64,000 nucleotides of DNA from Arion vulgaris (lineage: Eukaryota > Mollusca > Gastropoda > Stylommatophora > Arionidae), in assembly GCA_020796225.1 (NCBI GenBank), contig CM036762.1, forward strand, positions 18,399,286-18,463,285, given 5' to 3'. A program made the position numbers and the translations under genes. Below are positions 23,001 to 33,561 of this stretch, piece by piece. Under the pieces are notes generated by a model. That model made no database searches. It saw only the letters and a list, made by a program, of their open reading frames with translations, and was not told the DNA's origin. The stretch's first letter is position 1, and every line of letters begins with the position of its first letter.

Positions 23001-23230
23001 GGACATGTGATGCGCATGGAGACTGGCCTGAACCCAAAAAATGCACTGAGATGGGCCCAGAGGGAGGCGAAAGCGGAAGACCCAAGACGACCTGGAGGAG
23101 AACGATAGAGCAAGAGCGAAGGAAATGAATCATAGCTGGAACACAATACAGAGGAAGGCCAAGAACAGGGAAGAATGGTGACGTTTGTTGTTGCCTAAAC
23201 GCCAGGGGCGTAACAGGCTAAAGAGAGATA
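20046..23230 (+). mobile_element. RTE-like non-LTR retrotransposon, copy A
   Basis: Begins with gatcctccccatgaggccat, shared with copy B. The endonuclease starts at 20355-20420 (TKTRIGCWNVRTM). RT pieces: SLKNKKAPGNDNLNAELFK (21785-21841), GVRQGCVMSALLFN (22329-22370), a DDIALL box (22463-22480) where the catalytic F-x-D-D is split by a frameshift, and GLKINQKKTEVMT (22540-22580). The C-terminal part has GHVMRMETG near 23005-23035 and RPKTTWRRTIEQERRK at 23076-23125. No RNase H. Many stops and shifts make it inactive. It ends near 23225 (aaagagagataagtag) and abuts half-receptor 3 directly. Clade is inferred from the endonuclease and C-terminal layout. Confidence 0.85.
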
Positions 23231-23231
23231 A

Positions 23232-23686
23232 GTAGATAGTGAGTAAGAACAGGACAGCGATACTTGTGAACATCTTCTTGACTTTAAACGGAGAAACTAA
23301 AAGAAACATCTTTCTATTGATATCAGAGTAGTTATCCAGCAAGAGCCTGGGATACAATGTTTATTATACATCCGAAACCGAAGTAAACGATTGCTCTTGC
23401 CACTGTAGAACTGAAAGGAAAAGCATGTTGATAAAAAAACCAACATTATTAGTTAAAACAGGGACTTAAAATCAAAATTGAGAGAAAAATTCAAATCATA
23501 TTTCTTGAGACTTAGTTTTCAGTAGATGACAATATTGAAGAGGTTACCAACACAACCAAATATCGCCATAAAGTCCAACAAGTGTATGACACATCCGTTT
23601 AACTGATTGAAACTGTCCGAGAAATTATTGAACTATTTATAACTTCTGATATTCGCATCTTGAATCAGTTGGCTTAACGTAGTCAT
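23232..23686 (-). pseudogene. Receptor 3: N-terminal half-gene, broken in TM4
   Basis: Starts at the ATG at 23686 with the family's Met-Thr-Thr-Leu beginning and runs through TM1 to the TM3/ICL2 region (23340-23260: SPFKVKKMFT). It stops at about 23234, where the next bases are the 3' end of RTE copy A. TM4 to TM7 are absent. Multiple small deletions are present. The break point is the same as in receptor 4. Confidence 0.85.
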
Positions 23687-24355
23687 TGTATCATAGGTAA
23701 AGGTAATCACGTAGCATATATAGCACACAGTTTGTAATCTGTTAGACAGCCTACAGTACTAAACTATAACGTTTAACCGTGATGAGACCAGCTCACTTTC
23801 ACAATACTTTAGTTGCTCAACACAAAATGTTGAATGATAATGATACATACATTGATAAATCTGTTATATTGAGTTTATAGAAATGTGAACTCAAAAGTTG
23901 CACAAGTAAAACTCACTTCAGATGGATGATGGTTCAGCGTTTATAAACAGATGGATAGATGGTTAGCGTTTATAAACAGATGACATTACGAGATATATAA
24001 TGAAATATAGAACTGACAACTACAAATTCTGAATAAGTTCTACGCGACGTTACGCGATGTAACATAACTATCTATTTTATAAAGCTGTTTATTAATTTAG
24101 TCTCAGTTAGAATGATAAGCCATTCTTATGTCAATGGCAATTAAAATTAGTTAATGTAATGTTTAATGATAATATCTTCAAACACTTACTACTGAAATAA
24201 TAATTATGATTGTTTTCGAAATAGTATTTGTTCATACTCTACTCGGATTATACTAATCATGATGTTCATTTTCAGTAGATTTTTTACTTAACGATTCATC
24301 AATTGTATAGATACACTAATTGTAATGTTTAATTAATGTAGATAAATTAATTAGA
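23687..24355 (-). repeat. Upstream flank of half-receptor 3
   Basis: Non-coding. Matches 19373-20045 nearly base for base, including the point where the RTE-like element begins (taattaatgtagataaattaatt). The shared join shows that flank plus element was duplicated as a unit. Confidence 0.7.
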
Positions 24356-27300
24356 ATGTAGATCCTCCCTATGAGGCCATTACTCAGTGGAGGCTTATGC
24401 TCCAGAATGATACAGTGAGCTACGATTTATGGGAACTTATGTTCTGAAGGCTACTCTGCCGAAAGGTCACTGAGGAGTGGGACAGATTTAAGCATGGTCT
24501 CCTGGTCCCAGGCTGGGGGTTGGGCTTGGGACTAACGATCCCATCCTTTAAAAAAATTAAAGTTACGGAAACAACAACAAACATACAACCCATCTACGGG
24601 TATGAAGGGCTACCAGAGTCACTGACTCACATGACTGGAAGTGGTGAAAGCCGAAAGGAAGCTACTTTCATGAGGACGGAAGTCCTGAATGCCAAAACCA
24701 AGACCAGAATTGGATGCTGGAATGTAAGAACAATGTACGAAACCGGAAAACTATCACAAATAACAGCAGAAATAAAATATAATCTTACCCTGGGGGTTGG
24801 GGGCAGATGGACGGGAAAGGGAAAAAGTCCCACTGCAACGGTGAAACAGCCCTTTTTCTGAGAGACGATACCTCACCATGAAATACATTCCCAAAGAAAG
24901 GCGTAAAAAAGTGTCTGTTGAATGGAAACCTATCAGCAGCCCTTGATTGATAGGCAAAAGGGGGAAAGATAAAAACATCAAACCTACAATGCTACCCCAA
25001 CTAATATGCGAAAAAAAAAAAAGCCGTACTAAAAAACCTCAAGCAAAATTAGAAAGTCACCATCCCATGATGTTTCTTTTTATGGGAGATCTAAATGCGA
25101 AGGTCGGACAAGAAAAACGCATAGTTATAGAACTATGGAAAATAGGTGTGGTATGATGAACAAAAAGGGGGGAACGTTTATAAATTCGCCTGAAAATCTC
25201 GTTATAGGAGGAACCCTATTTCAACATTTAGATACCCACAAATTAACATGGTATTCCCTAATGGCAAGAAAAAACCAAATGACCATATAATGATCAATGG
25301 CCCCTGGAGACGCTCCCCAGATGTTGAGTCAAGAGGTGCAGATTTGTATGACCCCCCCTAGTACAGTTTTGTAAACAAAACTAAGAAAAACGGGACAACA
25401 GAAAAACTTCCAAAGGGGTTTCGGGGGATGACTAAAAGACCGGAAGAAAGGATAAGTTTTATAATGCAGATAAAAAAAGTTTCCCCCCTAAAAGAATGAA
25501 ACCCCGGATAAACTGAAAAAGATAAAACAGGGGACAAAAGCATCAAATTTTAGAAAGGCAGTAAATCCCCAGTTTGCCAAAAAAGAAAAAAAAGAATGGA
25601 TAAAAACAACATGGAAAAAAAAGAACCCAAGAATTTTAAAAAAAGAAATTGTTAGAAAAAAAGCCCAAAAAACAAAGCAAGATAAAAAACAGTACAAACC
25701 CAAGTAAAGAAATCAAACGGGCTGTGGGGCCGACAAAAAAATGTATGTTGAAGACCGGGCGTACAGGCAAAAAAGCAGCAAAAAAGTGTGATCAGGGGTG
25801 TAAAAAATTACAAAGCTAATAAGGGGAAACATTACAGAAGATCAAATACCTCAAAGGATAAGAATGGAAACTTGGGAAAAGGAACAAAAATACGTGGACA
25901 GAGCTTTTTAAAGAATTGCTAAACAGCCCCCTCTTATTAGCAGACATACCAGAACCAACAGGGGGTTAGAAATTGGCTTTTTAAACCCAGGATGAGATCA
26001 TTACAGCAATTAAATCTCTTAAAATAACAAGGCACCAGGAATGAAACTTAAACCAGAACTATTAAAAATGACCAAACCAGCAATATAGGGAAAAGGGGGA
26101 AGACTGCGTAAAACTTGATAAATAGTGAAACACACAAACAAAGTACTATAGTTTTACAAAATAAAACAGTGAGATAAACAGCAACTTTTCAAAAAAGGCC
26201 CTTTTTATCCCCAAAAAACAAACAGGAGTGACAAATTAAAATGAAAACAAAGGGAGCCCAAATCCAAGATCGGAAAATCGGAAAAAAAACGAATAACGAA
26301 ATAAATGTAACACAAAAACACACATAAAAACTAGAAATAGAAAAAAAAATGAAACATCTAGAAATATATAATTAATAATGAAATACCCATATAGATTATA
26401 AAGCATAAGAGAAAGTACAAAGAAGCATAATAATGAAAACATCACATACCCCCAAGAATTACAAAGCATTGGAAGAAAAAGTACAAAAGCAAAGAATTAA
26501 TACGTTGGGCGTGGCCCCAAAGGTCCCATAAAAAAGAAATCAACCGATTCTCCAGACAAATCATAGATCGAGGAACATGATCGGATGGGTGACCTAACCA
26601 AAGTCCTGAATGGTGTATATTAAAGGGTGTACAGGGTCACAGAGATTGGGTATATGGAAAAGGGGGCGGTACTGATTTCCCCCCGGTTTTCCCCTATAGG
26701 CCTTGTTGCCCCGCTTGCAGATAATATATATAAATTACGGACCGCAGTGAAACTTTTCAACAACAAACGGGTTTTTGGAAAAACACCCGGGTTTTTTCAT
26801 AACCGTGTTGCTACGCCCCACTGGATGGTCCCAAAAATGCCCGGATGTTTGGCTTGAGGCGATTGGAACTAACATATCCTTAATTCGCCCCCTCTATTTC
26901 CCCCTTTTCTCTCCAAACAGTTGGACCCCCCTGGTGTTAAATTGTTTTTAAAAAGAAAATTTTCCCAAAGGGGCCCCCCCCCAAAAACCGGGGCTTTCAA
27001 CTGTTCCCCGGTTTGTGTTACCCCAACCTCCGCGAGGATGTTGTTATACCCCCAAAAAAGGGTGCAATATGTATGGAGCAAAAATTCCCCCTTAGGAAAG
27101 GGCCCAAAAATTACTTGCCCCCAATTCTATAAAACTAGTTCTTCTGATGTACACTATTAAAAATATAAAGTCCTTTCAGTAATTAAAACTTAATTGCCTC
27201 TAACGACCTTCCTACCCGCTATCACTTTTTCATCGATAGCGTTTAGGAAAACCCGCCTTTTTTGCTCCCCAAAAATTTATAAACTGGGAAAAATCCGGAG

Positions 27301-30182
27301 GCCCATCGTTTTTGCTTGCTCTGTCCTACGGAACATATCTGAATTTCTTGATATATCTTCAATCCTATATCCCCACTACCTTCTTCCCGAAAGATACTAA
27401 CCACACCTTGTCTGTTTTTTTTCTATTGAGTTGTTGCCCGGAGGGCTTAGCCTTCCTCTGATGTGTGCTCATTGGCACCTCTCCTCATTCCCACGGGCTT
27501 CGCCCCCAGTTCTTTTTCGACAAAAACTCCCGTCCCTCCTCTCCCTTTCTTTGGGGAAAATTCTAACTCTCAACCCCTTTTAGTTCAATGACCGCTTTGA
27601 AGGGTCAGTTTTTAAGGGTTAAAATGGGGTTATGTTGTCTTTCATGGGTATCTTTAGACCTGTATGGAATTCCCATGATGGCCCCTTCCGTCTGTGTATC
27701 ATAGATAAATTTATGATTTATTGGCTTTCGATATGCCTGGGATTTTTCCGCTTCTTAATTTCAAATGCCCCTCCGGCATTCGGTTTTCATCTCCATCTCC
27801 CTCGTGTCAACTTTTTTGACATCACTATCACTATCAGCCTATCCCATCATACACGAATACGCCCACTGAGCCCTAGTTTTTTTCTTTTTCCTCTTCCCAT
27901 TCCCGGCTTGTCGTGATTCTTTACCATTCTCTCCCTTGCGCCTTCGTCCCTCTGTAGCGAGGACGACGATTTTAAGAGCTCAGTGCTGGGTTTTTTTCTG
28001 CCTTCCGGGTAAGGGGCCCCCTATGCGCGTTCGCAAATTTTTCCCAGAGGGCCCCCAAAGATAGAACTTCCCAAATTTTGACGGGTAAACTTGTCTTAAC
28101 CCCACCCTCTGTTCCTTGTAAAAAGCTTTTTCCCTCATTTTCCATTCTTCAGCTGATCCCGAAAGTTCAATCTTCCAACACTATCCTTTGGGTGGGGACA
28201 GAGGGGCAGAACCAAGGGTATGTTATTCCGTCGCCTCAACCAAACATCCGGGTTTTTTTGGCACCCATCCAGCCGTCGGGGCTGTAACACTTGTGCTTTG
28301 AATCGGGCCCCATGTTTTTCCAAAAACCCGTTCGTTTTTTAAGACGTTTCCGGGGTCCGTAATATTTATATGCCATTATCTGCAAGCGGTGCAACAACCT
28401 ATATTGGGGAAACCCGGGAACCCGTGACCCATTCCCCCTTGCGCGATATGCCAATGTCTTTACCCCCGTACTACCCATTTCAATGATACTGACCATTCAG
28501 GAGCTTGCGATGTCCAGGGCACGCCATCCCCATTTTCCCTTGATCGTAGTGTTTTCTCTGGAGAATCGGTTGATTTTTTGATGGTACCTTGCGACCACGC
28601 GGGCTCAAGTATTCTTTTTTTTTTATACTTTCTCTTCCCAAGCTTTGTAATCCTAAGGGAATGTTCATGTATTTCATTATTACCAAACCTTTCCCCCTTT
28701 TAAACTTTTGGGTATATGTTTAGTTTTGTTATATATTTCTAGATGTTTTATTTTTTTTTTCTATTTCTGTTTTTATGTGTGTTTTTGTGTTACATTTATT
28801 TCGTTATTCGTTTTTTTTCCAATTTTCCTTTTTTGGTATTTGGTCGTCCATTTGGTTTTTTTTAATTTTTCACTCCCGTTTGTTCGTTTTTTTGATAAAG
28901 GCCTTGTTGGTCGAAACGTTGCTGTTTATCGTCACTGTTTATGTATTTTGTAAAAATATAGTACTTTGTTTGTACTTTCAGCTAATATATTGCAACCTTT
29001 TTTCTACTTTTGGTCCCAAATAATACCTGATGCATGGAACAAAATCATCATCAAAACCCAAAAAGGCTCACTTGCCGATTGTAATAATTGGCGTGGAATA
29101 ACACTGCTTTCTGTCCCAAGTAAAATCTTAAAAAAAATCATCTTTCCGTATTACTGACGCTTTTGGGTAAAAGGAAAAGGGAAAGCAGTTTTGCAGAGGG
29201 GCGGAGCTGATGGAAATATTTTGTTTAGAAATATCAAAAACAACACAGAATCAAAGCAAACCTAACAACTTTTGGTTTTAAAAACCTTTTTCACCCGAAA
29301 GTCATGGGTTCTTGATGGTATGGAATCCCATGTGTTTTTAAAAATTATGTTAAGAAATTTGATAAAGGGGAAATTGAACTAAAATTTAAGTCAAAAAGGG
29401 GGAAAAAAATGGATTACCCCCTTATTCAACACCTAATTGGGTGATTAAAAAAAAGGAAGATAAGGCAAAGGAGATGGACGCTCATCCACTCAAGACCTGA
29501 TTTTGCAGATGACATCCCCTCATCTCAACCAAGAGATATCCAGGAAAAGACCAGGGCCAACCCAAAAAGTAGGGTGGTTGGGCTGAAAATAAATCAGAAG
29601 AAAACTGAAGTAATGACTCTGAACAAAAACTTACACCAGTCAAATGAAGGTAAAACCCTCCGGAAAACCCCCCCACATCCTTGGGAAAGGGTTTTTAGCA
29701 ATGAAGGAGGCGCTGGATCGACATTAAAAACGACTGGTAAAGACGCAGTGCATTCAGACCCCTTTAGACCGCCTGGAAATCGCCCCAAACGCATCAAACC
29801 AAGACTAATTAAAACCGGGGGTCAACTTTCGGGACAAGCGGGGAAATGCAAACAGGGAAGTCCGCCCCCCTTTCAACCCCTTGTCTGGAAAAAAACTTGC
29901 GGCTGGCACATATCCAATAAAATTTTGCACGTCCAACAAAAAATAGGGCACTATCATCCGAAGACGACGCTGGGGATGGATTGGACATGTGATGCGCATG
30001 GAGACTGGCTCCGACCGAAAACGCACTGAGATGGACTCCCGAGGGGAGGCGGGGGAAGACCCGACGACCGGGGGAGAACGATAACAAAAGCAAGGGAAAA
30101 GAAACATGCGGAAAACAATAAGAAACCATGAAAAAAGAAAGGTGTCGTTTGTTTTTTAAAAGGGGGGGTAACGGAAAAGAGA
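24356..30182 (+). mobile_element. RTE-like non-LTR retrotransposon, copy B, split by a Penelope-like element
   Basis: Left part 24356-26086: the same 5' leader, TKTRIGCWNVRTMYETGKLS at 24698-24757, and MGDLNAKVGQ at 25082-25111, the endonuclease GDxN box left intact. Right part 28983-30182: CNNWRGITLLSVPSKILKK at 29080-29136, GLKINQKKTEVMTLNK at 29580-29627, and a decayed GHVMRMETG region near 29980-30010. Order and spacing follow copy A after removing the insert. It ends against half-receptor 4, as copy A ends against half-receptor 3. Extremely many short deletions and homopolymer changes relative to copy A. Confidence 0.85.
26087..28982 (+). mobile_element. Penelope-like element with long inverted arms, nested in RTE copy B
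   Basis: The insert splits copy B at cagc(t)aatata, seen on both sides (about 26076-26086 and 28979-28989). Its outer 500 bp are inverted copies: the left arm 26100-26600 reads backward as 28480-28975 (agtactttgt, tttatgtgtgtttttgtgtt, tctagatgtttt, atcggttgatt). Plus-strand frames near 28377-28410 give IICKRCNNLYWG. I recognise this as the decayed GIY-YIG endonuclease start that ends Penelope-like proteins (cysteine pair then YIG). A cysteine-poor linker precedes it. The RT is too eroded to place. Inverted terminal arms are known for this class. Confident about structure, fairly confident about class. Confidence 0.7.
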
Positions 30183-30186
30183 TAAT

Positions 30187-30620
30187 GTAGATAGTGAGTA
30201 TAGCGATGAGACAGCGAATCTTTGAACATCTTCTGACTTTTAAAGGAGAAACTACAAACATCTTTCATTGATTCATGTTATCCGCAAGGCTCATGTATCA
30301 ATGTTTTTTCACCGAAACGGTAGGGTTGCTCTTTCCACTGTGACTGAAAAAGGGTAAAGCATGTTGATAAAAAAACCAACATTATTTTGCACGAAAGAAT
30401 GTTACTGAAAAAAACAAACCAGGAACAAAAATTCCCCCTTTTTTACCCCTTCCATAGTACAAATTAAAAATTCCCACAACCAAAATCAAATAAAAAAACC
30501 AACAATTGGGCCCACCAAAACTTGTTTAACTGATTGAAAAACCCTCGGGGAAAAATTTTTGAACTATTTATAACTTGGATATTCGCATCTTGAATCAGTT
30601 GGTTTAACGAGCTTTGGTAT
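30187..30620 (-). pseudogene. Receptor 4: N-terminal half-gene, broken in TM4
   Basis: Matches receptors 2 and 3 from the start region (about 30618, where the ATG has decayed) to TM4 (30190, tagatagtgagtatagcgatgag on the plus strand). The piece 30261-30180 reads FVVSPLKVRR...CLIAILTIYII with a frame change inside. Heavily eroded by small indels. TM5 to TM7 are absent. Joined at its 3' side to RTE copy B. Confidence 0.8.
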
Positions 30621-31372
30621 CATAGGTAAAGGTAATCATAGCATATAAAGCAAGTTTGTAATCTTTAGCAGGTCCAGTACTCTTTTGTTTAATGATGAGA
30701 CCAGCTACTTTTATTTTTTTGTCAAACAAATGTTGAAAAGATACATACATTGATAAATCAATTGAGTTTATAGAAATTTAACCCAAAAGTTTCAAAAAAA
30801 ACTCCCTTTGATGGACAGATGGTTCAGCGTTTATAAACAATGGAAATGGTTCAGCGTTTATAAAAATGGACATTACGTGAGAAAATAATGAAAAAATAGA
30901 ACTGAAATACAAATTTGAATAAGTTCTGCGACGTTGGATGTTAAAAACTATCTATTTTATAAAGCGTTTATTTATCTAGTCCAAGAATGATCCTTTCTTT
31001 CAATAATTAAAAATTTGTTAATGTAATTTTAATGATAATATTTTAAACACTTACTACTAAATGTAATATCACATTGTTTTTTGGAAAAAGATTTGTTTAA
31101 TTTCACTCGACGGATACTAATCTATGATGTTCTTCATTTTCAGTAGATTTTTGTTTAACGATTCATCAATTGTATAGACAAACTAATTGTAATGTTTAAT
31201 TAAACAAGCCAAAGTTGGGATACTCTGACCTGGTACTAATGATTAATGTGGTGAAGATTCGCAAATTTCACGGGAAAACGAGAAAATGTTTTAATTGGAT
31301 AACATTTGTGTCAACTTTCTCATTAGAAGCAAACTATTTTCTACATTCTCTTTCTATCTCTCTCTCTCAGTA

Positions 31373-31408
<36 letters not shown>

Positions 31409-31485
31409 TTTTTCTCATTGGTATTATACCCCTCCTCCACATTTATCCCACTTCTACTGATTTCTGCGGTTTTCGTATTCGTTCT
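30621..31485 (-). repeat. Upstream flank of half-receptor 4, uninterrupted by RTE
   Basis: Non-coding. Matches the flanks of receptors 2 and 3, but at 31195-31205 it continues as taattaaacaagccaaagtt, the same continuation seen at receptors 1 (5440-5465) and 5 (48970). It therefore lacks the RTE-like element and preserves the old joint. It ends where the transposon-derived satellite begins. Confidence 0.7.
31343..31412. repeat. (TC)n/(AC)n microsatellite
   Basis: A run of tctctc followed by acacac, occupying the same relative place as the pyrimidine tracts at 5590, 49125 and 61110 in other cassettes. Confidence 0.9.
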
Positions 31486-33561
31486 TAGTCCGTTCAACTT
31501 GTCATGCACAGACTTCTCTATAGTCCGTTCAACTTGTCATGCCCATCAGACTTCTTCTATAGTCCGTTCAACTTGTCATGCCCACAGACTTCTTCTATAG
31601 TCCGTTCAACTTGTCATGCCCACAGACTTCTTCTATAGTCCGTTCAACTTGTCATGCCCACAGACTTCTTCTATAGTCCGTTCAACTTGTCATGCCCACA
31701 GACTTCTTCTATAGTCCGTTCAACTTGTCATGCCCACAGACTTCTTCTATAGTCCGTTCAACTTGTCATGCCCACAGACTTCTTCTATAGTCCGTTCAAC
31801 TTGTCATGCCCACAGACTTCTTCTATAGTCCGTTCAACTTGTCATGCCCACAGACTTCTTCTATAGTCCGTTCAACTTGTCATGCCCACAGACTTCTTCT
31901 ATAGTCCGTTCAACTTGTCATACCCACAGACTTCTTCTATAGTCCGTTCAACTTGTCATGCCCACAGACTTCTTCTATAGTCCGTTCAACTTGTCATGCC
32001 CACAGACTTCTTCTATAGTCCGTTCAACTTGTCATGCCCACAGACTTCTTCTATAGTCCGTTCAACTTGTCATGCCCACAGACTTCTTCTATAGTCCGTT
32101 CAACTTGTCATGCCCACAGACTTCTTCTATAGTCCGTTCAACTTGTCATGCCCACAGACTTCTTCTATAGTCCGTTCAACTTGTCATGCCCACAGACTTC
32201 TTCTATAGTCCGTTCAACTTGTCATGCCCACAGACTTCTTCTATAGTCCGTTCAACTTGTCATGCCCACAGACTTCTTCTATAGTCCGTTCAACTTGTCA
32301 TGCCCACAGACTTCTTCTATAGTCCGTTCAACTTGTCATGCCCACAGACTTCTTCTATAGTCCGTTCAACTTGTCATGCCCACAGACTTCTTCTATAGTC
32401 CGTTCAACTTGTCATGCCCACAGACTTCTTCTATAGTCCGTTCAACTTGTCATGCCCACAGACTTCTTCTATAGTCCGTTCAACTTGTCATGCCCACAGA
32501 CTTCTTCTATAGTCCGTTCAACTTGTCATGCCCACAGACTTCTTCTATAGTCCGTTCAACTTGTCATGCCCACAGACTTCTTCTATAGTCCGTTCAACTT
32601 GTCATGCCCACAGACTTCTTCTATAGTCCGTTCAACTTGTCATGCCCACAGACTTCTTCTATAGTCCGTTCAACTTGTCATGCCCACAGACTTCTTCTAT
32701 AGTCCGTTCAACTTGTCATGCCCACAGACTTCTTCTATAGTCCGTTCAACTTGTCATACCCACAGACTTCTTCTATAGTCCGTTCAACTTGTCATGCCCA
32801 CTCAGACTTCTGTTCTCTATAGTCCGTTCAACTTGTCATGCCCACAGACTTCTTCTATAGTCCGTTCAACTTGTCATGCCCACAGACTTCTTCTATAGTC
32901 CGTTCAACTTGTCATGCCCACAGACTTCTTCTATAGTCCGTTCAACTTGTCATGCCCACAGACTTCTTCTATAGTCCGTTCAACTTGTCATGCCCACAGA
33001 CTTCTTCTATAGTCCGTTCAACTTGTCATGCCCACAGACTTCTTCTATAGTCCGTTCAACTTGTCATGCCCACAGACTTCTTCTATAGTCCGTTCAACTT
33101 GTCATGCCCACAGACTCTTCAGTCCGTTCAACTGTCATGCCCACAGACTTCTATAGTCCGTTCAACTTGTCATGCCCACAGACTTCTTCTATAGTCCGTT
33201 CAACTTGTCATACCCACAGACTTCTTCTATAGTCCGTTCAACTTGTCATGCCCACAGACTTCTTCTATAGTCCGTTCAACTTGTCATGCCCACAGACTTC
33301 TTCTATAGTCCGTTCAACTTGTCATACCCACAGACTTCTTCTATAGTCCGTTCAACTTGTCATACCCACAGACTTCTTCTATAGTCCGTTCAACTTGTCA
33401 TGCCCACAGACTTCTTCTATAGTCCGTTCAACTTGTCATACCCACAGACTTCTTCTATAGTCCGTTCAACTTGTCATGCCCACAGACTTCTTCTATAGTC
33501 CGTTCAACTTGTCATGCCCACAGACTTCTTCTATAGTCCGTTCAACTTGTCATGCCCACAG
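31486..33561. repeat. 38-bp minisatellite grown from the left terminal repeat of a DDE transposon
   Basis: About 55 copies of a 38-bp unit (tagtccgttcaacttgtcat, gcccacagac, ttcttcta). Most are identical; a few carry catacc for catgcc or small indels. The first 28 bases of the unit match the terminal inverted repeat of the neighbouring transposon. That repeat is present once, inverted, at the far end (35776-35807). The first unit starts immediately at the border with cassette flank DNA, and the last unit (33534-33561) runs into transposon interior. Confidence 0.95.

Noticed and set aside
28890..28975. Hammerhead ribozyme in the Penelope-like arm (ttgataaaggcc...ggtcgaaac)
   Set aside because: The gaaac part and a short stem-II-like pairing are there, and such ribozymes are known in this element class. 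However, the core needs extra bases compared with the cugauga consensus and no convincing stem I forms, so I do not call it.
31486..33561. CRISPR array
   Set aside because: The units are directly adjacent with no variable spacers, no cas genes are present, and the setting is eukaryotic.
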